A DNA stretch of 64,000 nucleotides, taken from Lathyrus oleraceus (Eukaryota > Streptophyta > Magnoliopsida > Fabales > Fabaceae). Positions 52,100-61,856 of the stretch are shown here, in pieces. Every line of letters starts with the position of its first letter. The stretch's first letter is position 1. The notes under the pieces are model-generated. The model saw only the letters and a program-made list of their open reading frames with translations, made no database searches and was not told the origin of the DNA. Location of the stretch: positions 37,695,199 to 37,759,198 of the forward strand of contig NC_066581.1 of the NCBI RefSeq assembly GCF_024323335.1, given 5' to 3'. The position numbers were made by a program, and so were the translations under genes.

Positions 52100-52370
52100 G
52101 CTGCCCCTATTCAATCAACTGGAGACCCGGAAGGAAGATGACAGCTGCTTTCGTGCTTTCGAGGTATCAAGGGATTGAATACAATAAAAGCCCAAAAAAT
52201 TTGCACTGAAGTGAAATGAAGTAACAATGTCTGTCAGAATCGGCAAAGAGGTGGTCTTGAAAGAAGAATCCGTCTGGTACGGTGAGAGTCAGTCTGAATA
52301 AAGAATGTTAACTTGCATACCAAAACACCATGGCCGGAATGTCGCTCATCAGTCTGAATACTGGAAAGGA

Positions 52371-52800
52371 CTTCGATCTGAATATCGGAAAACTGACCTG
52401 AATGCCACTTCGGTCTGGATACCGGAAAACTGGCCTGAACGCCACTTCGGTCTGGATACCGGAAAACTGGCCTGAATGCCACTTCGGTCTGGATACCGGA
52501 AAACTGGCCTGAACGCCACTTCGGTCTGGACACCGGAAAACTGGCCTGAACGCCACTTCGGTCTGGATACCGGAAAACTGGCCTGAATGCCACTTCGGTC
52601 TGGATACCGGAAAACTGGCCTGAACGCCACTTCGGTCTGGACACCGGAAAACTGGCCTGAACGCCACTTCGGTCTGGATACCGGAAAACTGGCCTGAACG
52701 CCACTTCGGTCTGGATACCGGAAAACTGGCCTGAACGCCACTTCGGTCTGGACACCGGAAAACTGGCCTGAACGCCACTTCGGTCTGGATACCGGAAAAC
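52371..52800 (-). repeat. 37-bp minisatellite, about 11.6 units
   Basis: Units start every 37 bp from 52371 to 52778. Two variable positions (GATACC/GACACC and GAACGCC/GAATGCC) cycle with a three-unit period over 52445-52777, giving a 111-bp higher-order unit. Each unit contains CGGT-CTGGAT-ACCG, and flanking single copies carry CAGT-CTGAAT-ACTG and CGAT-CTGAAT-ATCG. Because 111 is divisible by three, all three minus-strand frames remain open. Confidence 0.95.
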
Positions 52801-54125
52801 TTCATGCCTGTCAGCATCGGCAGAAATAGGGAATGATAATAGAGGCGGCGCCTGGGCCAATGACACAAAGTTAAGTCATGAACAATCTTCAGTCTGAGTA
52901 CTGGAAACAACTTCTAGCTTATCACTTGGGATACCGAGAATGTTTTATGTTTACATGCATATGTTTGAATTTTTCAATGGCGTAATGCTCCATGAAAATG
53001 GAAATGCTACGCGATTTGGAAGGATGCAATGCAATATGATTCTACATGCAGGGATGCGAAATGCTGGGTAGAATGCCAAGCCGAGGCAAGGGGATCTGCT
53101 GGGGAAATGATCACCATCTCCTGGACCCTGGCAAGGCTGTTGGAGATGCCCAGCGCAAAGAATTCTGTGGGGAGACGACTAGCCATGCGGTGTTCTGGCC
53201 ATACCGAGACTCTGATCGGGGAAGGAATGGCATTGGAAGCCTGCTGCTGAGGAAAGCTACAATGGTTCTGGCAACCACGATTTGCGAGAGATGACTCAGC
53301 AGGGGGAGCAAACACTGATACGGTACCGAGGTTCTGCTTCAAGAAAAGAAACCATGGATCTGGCATTGGGACTATCGATCTGGCATCGAACTCTAAGGAG
53401 CAGCCACTTCTGCTGGAAAGATACAGTCTGGCACTGTCAACTCCGCTGGGGATATATAGTCTGACACTGTCAACTCTACTGGGGAGTGTATGTCCTGAAA
53501 CAAACGCTTGGGGAAGTACAGTGGTGAAAACCTGCTGGGGATTGAAGAATCCAACGCTCTAATTAGCTCTACAGGGATAAGACACCGAAGTCTGTTGGTG
53601 ACTTCTGGGGAAGATATTCACGATCATCTGCAAGGGGATTTTAAAGAAATGCCCCGAGGGTATCTGTTCTGAATAGACGATCCAAGGCACTCAAAATTTA
53701 CAGCAATTTTAAATGTTTACTGAGCATGTACCTGTAAAGCCCTTATGTGTCATGATGCAATGTTTATCAAAAATTCGGACGTCATTTTCGCAAACAAAAC
53801 AGTAAAATGAAAATGAAAACAGAGATATACTGAATAACATGATTTTATTGATTGAATGGCCTCTGAATAGGCATTTACATTAAGAAGCAATCCCTGGAAA
53901 GAGGTAATCGCACAATAGATAAAACAAAAATTAATCTAATGGCAATGTGAAGTGGATTTCTATTGGGTTCCAATTCTGCTATGACTTGCCCGTCTTCAAG
54001 ATCCTCCAGATGATCAGCTTTCTGAAAGAGTGATTGGACTGTTTCCTATCCTTCAAAAATTTCCAGTCATTGGCACGAGATGAGATTCAGAGCTACTCAG
54101 AACGCAGTCATTCGCTTAATCCCTA

Positions 54126-54323
54126 ACTTTTGCCTGGATCGCCCTTTTCGGGTTTTCGATCCACCGGGATACCCATTTTTGCCTAAGTTGCCTTTTCAGG
54201 TTTTCAACTTACCGGGTGTACAATCTTTTTTATTTTTTGATCCCTAATTTTTGCCCGAACCTTTCCATTTTCTTGGTTCGCCGGGATGCCCATTTTTGCC
54301 TGGACTATTCTTTTTACTGTCCA
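54126..54323 (-). repeat. hairpin-GGCAAAAAT array of element E (four modules)
   Basis: On the minus strand, starting 12 nt after the pol stop: TGGAC/GTCCA (54301-54305 with 54319-54323), CGAACC/GGTTCG (54256-54261 with 54275-54280), TAAGTTG/CAACTTA (54184-54190 with 54205-54211), TGGATCG/CGATCCA (54135-54141 with 54157-54163). Each is followed by GGCAAAA(A/G). The last keeps a CCC-GAAAA-GGG inner part like Ogre C. Confidence 0.85.
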
Positions 54324-54334
54324 GCGGGTCTATT

Positions 54335-55168
54335 TTATGCGAAGTATTTTTTAACTGCGTCTGAGTTCACAGGGGAAGCGAAGTCTTCACCCTCCATAGT
54401 TGCAAGCATTAAGGCCCCACCATCAAAAACCTTGGTGACAATATACGGTCCATCATAGTTAGGAGTCCACTTGCCCCTGTGATCTGTCTGAGGAGGAAGG
54501 ATCCTTTTCAACACTAAATCTCCGACTTGGAAACAACGAGGACGCACCTTCTGATCAAAAGCTCTCTTCATCCGACTCTGATACAACTGCCCATGACAAA
54601 TGGCTGCCATTCGCTTCTCTTCGATAAGACTCAACTCATTGAACCTTGTCCGAATCCATTCAGCTTCATCTAACTTGACATCCAACAGGACTCTTAGAGA
54701 AGGAATCTCCACTTCAACAGGTAGGACTGCTTCCATACCATACACAAGGGAGTAAGGGGTTGCCCCTGTCGATGTACGTACTGAAGTGCGGTACCCATGC
54801 AAGGCGAAGGGTAGCATCTCATGCCAATCTCTGTACGTGACGACCATCTTCTGCACAATCTTCTTTATGTTCTTATTTGCTGCCTCAACAGCGCCGTTCA
54901 TCTTAGGGCGGTAAGGGGAAGAATTGTGATGCTGAATGTTAAAGTTATGGCACAACTCCTTCATCATTGTTGTTGAGATTAGAACCATTATCAGTAATGA
55001 TTCTTTCGGGAATCCCATAGCGACAAATGATTTCTTTCTTGATGAAACGGGCAACCACATGTCTGGTGACATTCGCGAACGACGCTGCCTCGACCCATTT
55101 GGTGAAATAGTCGATGGCAACAAGGATGAAGCGATGCCCATTGGAAGCAGTCGGCTCAATCTTTCCAA
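54335..55168 (-). pseudogene. element E integrase, C-terminal half
   Basis: The authentic part starts after a one-base shift near 54960 and reads through F-N-I-Q-H-H-N-S-S-P-Y-R-P-K-M-N-G-A-V-E-A-A-N-K-N (catalytic E). It continues W-H-E-M-L-P-F-A-L-H-G-Y-R-T-S, P-V-E-V-E-I-P-S-L and the final G-K-W-T-P-N-Y-D-G-P-Y...K-K-Y-F-A. The first roughly 70 codons of this open frame overlap the upstream integrase in another phase and are not real. The stop at 54335-54337 is followed by the hairpin array. Confidence 0.85.
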
Positions 55169-56159
55169 TCATGTCAATACCCCACATGGCAAACGGCCAC
55201 GGCGAAGACATCACATTCAGAGGATTCGGCGGTACATGCACCTTATCAGCATAAATCTGGCATTTATGACACTTCCGAGCATACTTGAAACAATCTGATT
55301 CCATGGTCATCCAATAATAACCCGCTCTCAACAATTTCTTAGCCATTGCATGTCCACCGGCATGAGTACCGAAGGAACCTTCATGAACTTCCTGCATTAA
55401 CATGTCCGCCTCGTGTCTGTCCACACATCTGAGCAAAACCATGTCGAAGTTCCTCTTATACAACACATCGTCTTTGTTCAAGAAGAAACTGCCTGCCAAT
55501 CTTCTCAAAGTCTTTCTGTCATTGTTGGATGCCCCTGCAGGGTACTCTTGATTCTTCAGAAAGCACTTGATATCGTGATACCAGGGCTTGTCATCGACTA
55601 CCAGTTCAGCAGCAAACACATACGCGGCCCTGTCAAGGCGCATCACATCGATCCTGGGAGCATGGTTCCAACGAATTACCTTGATCATGGAGGATAGAGT
55701 AGCAAGTGCGTCTGCCATCTGGTTCTCATCACGAGGTATATGATACAATTTTACCGTTGTGAAGAAAGTCAACAGTCTTCTCGTGTAATCTCTGTAGGGG
55801 ACCAGAGTGGGCTGGAGAGTATTCCAATCACCATTCACTTGATTAATCACCAGAGCTGAATCTCCGAAGATGTCCAGAGTCTTGATTCTCAGATCAATGG
55901 CTTGCTCAATGCCCAAGATACAGGCCTCGTACTCAGCTTCATTATTTGTGCACTCAAAAGTCAAACGAGCGGTGAAAGGTATGTGGGCACCTTTCGGAGT
56001 TGTAATGACAGCACCAATTCCACTTCCTCTAGCATTGACAGCCCCATCAAACAACAAAGTCCACTTTTCGTTTGGATCAGGTCCCTCCTCAACAACTGGC
56101 TCTTCACAGTCTTTCATCTTGAGGAACATGATGTCTTCATCAGGGAATTCAAACTTCAT
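54945..56159 (-). pseudogene. element E archaeal-type RNase H and integrase N-terminal half
   Basis: 404 residues. Archaeal-type RNase H occupies roughly residues 28-140 (L-F-D-G-A-V-N, I-G-A-V-I-T-T-P, N-N-E-A-E-Y-E-A-C, F-G-D-S-A-L-V-I-N-Q). Next are an integrase zinc region (H-E-G-S-F-G-T-H...C-H-K-C-Q-I-Y) and the core with D in W-G-I-D-M-I-G-K and D in I-I-T-D-N-G-S-N-L-N. The frame is lost one residue run later by a single-base shift near 54960. At its start it overlaps the RT/RNase H ORF by four bases, again because of a single-base shift. Confidence 0.9.
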
Positions 56160-57874
56160 CGGCTCATAATCATCAATCGGTGCTCGGCAAGGTAGTCTGA
56201 CAGAATACTCCCTTTGATGGCCTTCTGTGACGTGTACTGAATATCATACTCTGTTAAAATCATTTGCCAACGAGCGACCCTTCCGGTGAGAGCTGGCTTC
56301 TCGAATATGTATTTCACTGGATCCATCTTAGAAATCAACAAGGTAGTATGGTTCAACATATACTGCCTCAGTCGGCGAGCAGCCCAGGCCAAAGCACAGC
56401 AAGTTTTCTCAAGCTGCGAATATTTGATTTCACAGTCGGTAAACTTTTTGCTAAGGTAGTATATGGCATGCTCTTTTCGACCAGACTCGTCATGCTGTCC
56501 CAATACACACCCCATCGAGTTCTCAGTCACTGATAGGTACATTATCAGAGGTCTCCCAGGAACTGGAGGTATAAGGATCGGAGGTTTCTGTAGATACTCT
56601 TTTATCTTCTCGAAAGCCCTTTGACAATCTTCATTCCACCTGATAGCCTGATCTTTCCTCAGCAATTTGAAAATTGGCTCACACGTGGTTGTTAGGTGAG
56701 AGATGAACCTTGCAATGTAGTTCAACCTCCCTAAGAAACTACGGACTTGCTTCTCTGTTCTTGGCTCAGGCATTTCCTGTATTGCTTTTACTTTGTCGGG
56801 ATCCACCTCAATCCCTTTTCCGCTAACAATAAAACCCAGCAATTTTCCCGATCTCACCCCGAAAGTGCACTTGTTCGGATTAAGCCTCAGCTTGAATTTC
56901 CTCAAACGCTCAAACAATTTCTGCAAATTCACCAAATGTTCTTCTTCTGTCTGAGATTTGGCAATCATATCATCCACATAAACCTCGATTTCATGATGAA
57001 TCATATCATGGAACAGAGTTACCATAGCTCGTTGATATGTTGCTCCGGCATTTTTCAGACCAAACGGCATCACCTTGTAGCAGAAGGTGCCCCACGGGGT
57101 TATGAAAGTTGTCTTTTCCATGTCTTCTGGTGCCATCTTGATTTGGTTATAGCCAGAAAAGCCATCCATGAAGGAGAATACCGAGAACTGAGCTGTATTA
57201 TCCACCAAAACGTCGATGTGAGGTAATGGGAAATCATCTTTAGGGCTAGCTCTGTTCAGATCCCGATAGTCGACACACATCCGTACCTTTCCATCCTTCT
57301 TAGGTACTGGGACGATGTTTGCAACCCATGGCGGATAATTGGTGACTGCTAGAAACCCTGCATCCAACTGCTTTTGCACTTCTTCCTTTATCTTGACAGC
57401 CATCTCTGGTCTTGTTCTTCTGAGCTTCTGCTTGACCGGAGGACAACCTTCTTTGAGAGGCAAGCGGTGTACCACGATGTCTGTGTCCAGCCCAGGCATG
57501 TCCTGATAAGACCAGGCGAAGATGTCAATGTATTCTTGCAGCAATTTAATCAGCCCTTTCTTCACATTATCTTCCAAAGCAGCCCCTATTTTGATTTCTC
57601 TCTTGGCGTCTTCGGTGCCGAGATTAATCACTTCAACAAACTCTTGATGCGGTTGAATAACCCTTTCCTCTTGTTTCAACAACCTGGCAAGTTCTTCAGG
57701 GAGTTCACAATCTTCATCATCCTCTTCTTCAGCTTGAAAGATTGGATTTTCAAAGTCGAAGCGAGCCATAGCAGAACCGTTATCAATAGGATCCGGTGAT
57801 GTGCATCTGCATGAGTGATGGTATGTGCTTATGAGTGTGAAAAAAAATGTGGAAACTAAACAAAACATTGCCAT
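56156..57874 (-). CDS. element E reverse transcriptase and RNase H
   Basis: The real exon begins at 57806 after a splice acceptor; the first 22 codons of the open frame lie in the intron. An acidic region (E-E-E-D-D-E-D-C-E-L-P-E-E-L) leads to the RT: V-P-V-P-K-K-D-G, V-D-Y-R-D-L-N-R-A-S-P-K-D-D-F-P-L, G-F-S-G-Y-N-Q-I, M-P-F-G-L-K-N-A-G-A-T-Y, catalytic Y-V-D-D. The first RNase H ends at M-D-P-V-K-Y-I-F-E-K. All catalytic positions are present. The frame terminates early at 56156 because of a one-base loss in the A-E-x-P-I-D-D-Y stretch compared with Ogre C. Confidence 0.93.
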   Translation of the reverse strand: MAMFCLVSTFFFTLISTYHHSCRCTSPDPIDNGSAMARFDFENPIFQAEEEDDEDCELPEELARLLKQEERVIQPHQEFVEVINLGTEDAKREIKIGAALEDNVKKGLIKLLQEYIDIFAWSYQDMPGLDTDIVVHRLPLKEGCPPVKQKLRRTRPEMAVKIKEEVQKQLDAGFLAVTNYPPWVANIVPVPKKDGKVRMCVDYRDLNRASPKDDFPLPHIDVLVDNTAQFSVFSFMDGFSGYNQIKMAPEDMEKTTFITPWGTFCYKVMPFGLKNAGATYQRAMVTLFHDMIHHEIEVYVDDMIAKSQTEEEHLVNLQKLFERLRKFKLRLNPNKCTFGVRSGKLLGFIVSGKGIEVDPDKVKAIQEMPEPRTEKQVRSFLGRLNYIARFISHLTTTCEPIFKLLRKDQAIRWNEDCQRAFEKIKEYLQKPPILIPPVPGRPLIMYLSVTENSMGCVLGQHDESGRKEHAIYYLSKKFTDCEIKYSQLEKTCCALAWAARRLRQYMLNHTTLLISKMDPVKYIFEKPALTGRVARWQMILTEYDIQYTSQKAIKGSILSDYLAEHRLMIMSR

Positions 57875-58078
57875 TTTTTTTTTTATTTTTTTTTTATATA
57901 TTTTTCTTTGAAAAACTGCAAAAATAGAAAGACAAGGAACGAAATATTTGAATGCGAAAAGACGTCTTTATTTATGATAAAAAAATGCAAGTGTCACATA
58001 GACGGGCCCTACAATGAGTCGTTACGCCCTGGGTGGAACGTAAGACTTGGATATGCATGAATAAACAAAGAAAATTAC
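57807..58078 (-). other. intron between protease and RT of element E
   Basis: On the minus strand, donor GTAATT at 58078 overlaps the gag-pro stop TAA (58077-58075), and the acceptor CTCATGCAG ends at 57807. The 272-bp intron is AT-rich with poly-A runs. Splicing joins GA + A and keeps frame into E-C-T-S-P-D-P-I-D-N. The same arrangement is present in Ogre C. Confidence 0.75.
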
Positions 58079-58890
58079 TCTTCAAGAAGAGTGACTTGAA
58101 TAATCTCTTCAGAAGACCAATTGTTGATGACTTCACCCGGGATCCTCGGACGCACCCAGTTGTCGATGTCGCAGTCACTATCCCCATCTTCTTCGTTGAC
58201 TGCAGAGACTTGACCATACTGAATGATGCCAGCACTGGAGAAAGTGATCGGCCCCTGAAGTGTTGAAGTTGTAGAAGTCAGAGCTGGCTGGTATCCAATC
58301 CCGAACTTATCTTCCTTAACTGGTAATTCCAACAGACGTCCCCAACCGGGAGCAACACCTGAATCCACCACGGCCTGTGCCTGCTTAAAGGATGAGATAG
58401 AGGCACCCGCTTTAACCTCTTCCACCGGAGCTGCATCCTTGATTTGAACTGACTCAAAAGCCTGACATAGAGTCTCATGAATTTCACCTCCTACTTCTAC
58501 ATACTTGAATGTAGACAGGTTACTGACCAGGATGTCCTCCTCACCACAGACGGTGATAATTCGTCCGTTGACCGGAAACTTAACCTTCTGATGTAGAGTT
58601 GAAGAGACTGCCCCAGCATTATGGATCCAAGGCCGACCCAGCAGGCAACTGTAGGAAGGACTGATATCCATCACGTAGAAGACAGTGTTGAAGGTTTGTG
58701 ATCCAATCAGAATTGGCAATTCCACCTCTCCAAACACCGATCTCTTAGAACCATCGAAGGCTCTCACCATAAGATCTGAAGGTTTCAAGACCAAACCCTC
58801 TACTTCTAACTCGACAGGGCCCTCTTGGGTAGCACATTGAGAGAGGAACCTGTATCCACCAGAACATGAGATAACATGGTGTCTCTGCAT
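58075..58890 (-). pseudogene. element E protease C-terminal part and acidic tail
   Basis: 271 codons; real coding begins near residue 17 where it takes over from the upstream frame. F-D-G-S-K-R-S-V-F-G-E-V-E-L-P-I, V-M-D-I-S-P-S-Y-S-C-L-L-G-R-P-W-I-H and F-K-Y-V-E-V-G-G-E-I-H-E are conserved Ogre protease features. The C-terminal 50 residues are acidic and correspond to the end of gag-pro in Ogre C. It is separated from the D-T-G-S active site by a single-base shift near 58835. Confidence 0.85.
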
Positions 58891-60497
58891 TCCAATGAGA
58901 TGTGCAGAGCCTTGTTATGATTGCGTCCAGCTGGTGTTAAGTCAGAATCAGTAAAACCCAACCCGTTGCTTGTATGGACATTGGCAACGATCCCTTCTAG
59001 TTGGTTCACTGAGATCTCCTGAGGTACATATGCAGCATTAAGAACCTTCAGAAGTGCCTCCCTGTGTGCCTCCGAACACAATAGGAGTGAGAGAATGGAT
59101 ATCTTGGACGGAGTCTGAATCAACTGATCGACTACCTTGTAATCGCTTTTCTTTATGATTCTTAGAAACTCGTCCACGTCCTTTGCAAAAGTGGGCTCAG
59201 AACCATCTTGGGGTGCAGAGGTACCCTCATTCACGACTTGCTTGCCTTTGGTTTTCGCCACAGCATCAGCATTATCAGCTTGGGTAACCGGTGGTGAGAG
59301 CAATCTACCACTCCTGGTGAATCGCCAGATTCCACCAACATTATCCACTGCGGGACCTTCAAGTTCAGGCTTCTGACCCTCTTCTACTTTCAGTGGCCGT
59401 TCCACCTTATGATCGTGCGTATACACGCTCCCCCCATAATGCCACGGAATGGCCCTTTCACTGGTGAAGGGTAAAGGACCAGGGGTTGTGATGGTCATAG
59501 TAGGTCGTCGCACTGGTGGCGCGGGTTGCGCTTCTGGCACACTGATCTGATTAGTTGGATAGAAAATAGTTATAGTTGCAATGTCACAGTCGTACTCAGA
59601 AACCTCATTTGTTGGAGCATAAACATCCGAAACATCGGAATCAAGTTCAAATACAAAAGAGTCAACCATATTGGAAAGAGTAAATACATCATCATGGACT
59701 GCAGAATCAGCAGGAACAACATCTAGGAACTCTTCAGTAGCACCTTCAAACCCTTCTTCCTCAACCCCTTCCATAGACTCTCGGACAGACAAATCTTCAA
59801 CCTGGAGGATACCCTTGTCGAGCAAGGCCTGGATACCCTGCTGTAGCTTCAAACAACCTCCACTCTGAGTAGCACAATCCAAACAACCCTTCCCACAACC
59901 GGGGAAAACATCGGCCTTCAGCAAGCATCCTTTGATATCCAACACCGGAGTCTTCAACTTCAACACATCCTTAATGAACTTGGCTCTTCCCTCTACCATG
60001 TTAACATTCGCACCACCATGCTGGGGCATGGGATTGTTAACGACATTCGGAGCCGGTGCAAGGTCGATGGCCTTTGAATCTATGAGGTCCTGAACTACGT
60101 GCTTAAAAGCTTTGCAGTTCTCAATATTGTGGCCAGGTGCCCCAGAGTGGAAGCTACACCTAGCGTTGGCGTCGTAACCCACCGGAAGTCTACCAACAGG
60201 AGGAGCCAGAGTGCGCAGTTGCACAAGTTGTAGTTGTTGAAGACTAGAAAGCAACTGGGCGTACGACATTGGAATGGTGTCGAAACGCCGATCCATCATC
60301 CTTTGTCTCTGTTGATAAGCGGGTCTGTTACCCGGTTGTTGCTGCTGTTGATACTGAGCTGGTTGACGCTGCGGTGGTTGTTGTTGTAGTGGCGCTGCAG
60401 CTGGAATGGTCACCGCCGCAACATACGGTTGTTGATGATAATTCTGAAAATTATTCCTTCTAACACCTCTGTTCTGATAGGAAGCCAAAGAATTCAC
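58806..60497 (-). pseudogene. element E Gag C-terminal part and protease active site
   Basis: 563 residues. A Gln/Pro-rich segment (Q-Q-Q-P-P-Q-R-Q-P) opens it. A zinc-knuckle-like C-S-F-H-S-G-A-P-G-H-N-I-E-N-C near residues 113-127, a long acidic linker with tandem Cys (C-G-K-G-C-L-D-C) and the aspartic protease motif L-V-D-T-G-S-S-L-N-V-L-P near residue 547 follow. The true frame enters from the Gag core at a six-C run (60497-60504) where the two frames meet. That suggests a one-base length change in a homopolymer. Confidence 0.87.
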
Positions 60498-61021
60498 TCC
60501 CCCCTCTCTTGCTTATGCCCTCCAACGAACGACTTTTTTACCCCTGACGAAGATCCTCCTCCACTTTGGATCTTGCAGGTCTTCAGGTAATTCTCCACCC
60601 TCTCTCCGGTAGAGACCACATCAGCAAAGTTGGAAGCATTGCACCCCACCAGACGCTCCAGATAAGGTCCAGGCAACGTATTCATGAACATGTTGGCCAT
60701 TTCTTTCTCCAACATAGGGGGCTGAACACGGGAAGCTGTCTCCCTCCAGCGTTGAGCGTATTCCCTGAAGCACTCATTGCTTTTAAGAGACAGATTCTGA
60801 AGTTGAGTTCTGTCCGGAGCCATGTCTGCATTATACTGATACTGCTTCACGAAGGCCTCCGCCAAATCCCTCCAGCAACGGATGTGGGCTCTGTCCAGCC
60901 TCATATACCATTCCAAGGATGCCCCAGCTAGGCTGTCCTGGAAGAAGTACATAAGTAGCTTCTCGTCATCAGAGTATGCAACCATTTTACGGAAATAGGC
61001 TGCACGTGAGTCTTGGGGCAA
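60494..61021 (-). pseudogene. element E Gag core
   Basis: 175 codons with the retrotransposon Gag core: F-R-K-M-V-A-Y, E-K-L-L-M-Y-F-F-Q-D-S-L, A-S-L-E-W-Y, F-V-K-Q-Y-Q-Y-N, F-R-E-Y-A-Q-R-W-R-E and G-P-Y-L-E-R-L. This is the capsid-like domain. It is out of frame with the pieces on either side. Confidence 0.87.
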
Positions 61022-61188
61022 GAGTTGCCCTTGTACTTGTCAAAGACCGGGACTTTGAATTTCGGTGGCACTCTCACACCTGGGACCAGCCCTAAGTCAG
61101 CAACGTCTACTCCCAAAGGATTCTGTCCTTCCACTGCCTTCAACCTCTCTTCCAATCTCCTGAACATGGGGTCTACGCCATGACCCAT
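60928..61188 (-). pseudogene. element E Gag, linker piece
   Basis: 86 codons. The first 60 or so are authentic (R-R-L-E-E-R-L-K-A-V-E-G, P-P-K-F-K-V-P-V-F-D-K-Y-K-G) and directly precede the Gag core. The last 20 codons are out of frame after a one-base shift near 61000. Confidence 0.75.
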
Positions 61189-61463
61189 GCCAAAGTCTTC
61201 CTGAAGTGGGGAAACTGATCGTCCTGATCATCATGAACGGTATGTTGACCGGGGTTGGCATGCGGGATCGGGATAGGCCCCGGTCCACTGGGTCCGTTAA
61301 CCTCTCCAGCTGGAGGATCAGTCACTGTCTCTGGTTGAGCAGGGGGATTCCCCTGTATCATCTGCCTGAGCTCTTGTTGTCCCTGAGCCACCCCTTCAAC
61401 CACATCCATGAATTGGGTCATGCGGGCCCTCATCTCAGCGAGCTCTGCTTGTACACCTTCCAT
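61173..61463 (-). pseudogene. element E Gag N-terminus
   Basis: 96 codons beginning at an ATG about 390 bp after ORF1. It starts with a short coiled coil (M-E-G-V-Q-A-E-L-A-E-M-R-A-R-M) and a Pro-rich stretch, features typical of the start of Ogre Gag. The frame shifts near 61180 into the linker piece. Confidence 0.75.
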
Positions 61464-61856
61464 TGCTCTCTGTTGATTCCTCCGGGTACCGTATCGGTGA
61501 ATGCCTGAGTCAGCTATCCTGCTAGTGGAACACCAAACAATATGAGAACACCGCAGCGGTACCTGTTATGCAAGATATGACAATGAATATGTAAATGTAA
61601 TGACATGTTTATCCATTCCAAAAGGTATTCTACCCCCTTGATTCCAGTCTCACATCAAGTGGGTAGTGCAAGAAGGCCGAGTCATGGATAAACTTCTGAG
61701 ATTAAGATGTAATAAAGGGAAACCATCATACAAATGAGTTCAAGGAAAGGGCCTTAGCCAAAAATACATCAAAGGAGGATCTCCACAACAAGCCTGTGGA
61801 TCATCACTACATAACACCAAAGCAGTAAGTAAAGAGAGGAACAAGCAAATCAGAAA
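61464..61856 (-). other. spacer between ORF1 and gag of element E
   Basis: About 390 bp with no recognised coding region. A separation between ORF1 and gag is normal for Ogre, where the two are distinct frames; how gag is translated is not evident from this stretch. Confidence 0.6.

Larger units (their letters stand above)
52100..54334 (-). other. 3' untranslated region of element E
   Basis: Non-coding between the pol stop and the LTR. From the pol side: hairpin-GGCAAAAAT array (54126-54323), sequence with GGCACTGTCAACTCC(G/T)CTGGGGA-type words on the + strand, a 37-bp minisatellite (52371-52800) and the polypurine tract. No protein family recognised. Confidence 0.8.

Noticed and set aside
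52234..52910. Three overlapping minus-strand ORFs of 130-210 codons with repeated F-R-Y-P-D-R-S-G-type units
   Set aside because: They are the three frames of a 37-bp minisatellite. Three units are 111 bp, so every frame stays open; this is not a repeat protein.
55870..56195. Plus-strand ORFs opposite the element E RNase H region
   Set aside because: Antisense shadows of well-supported pol domains.
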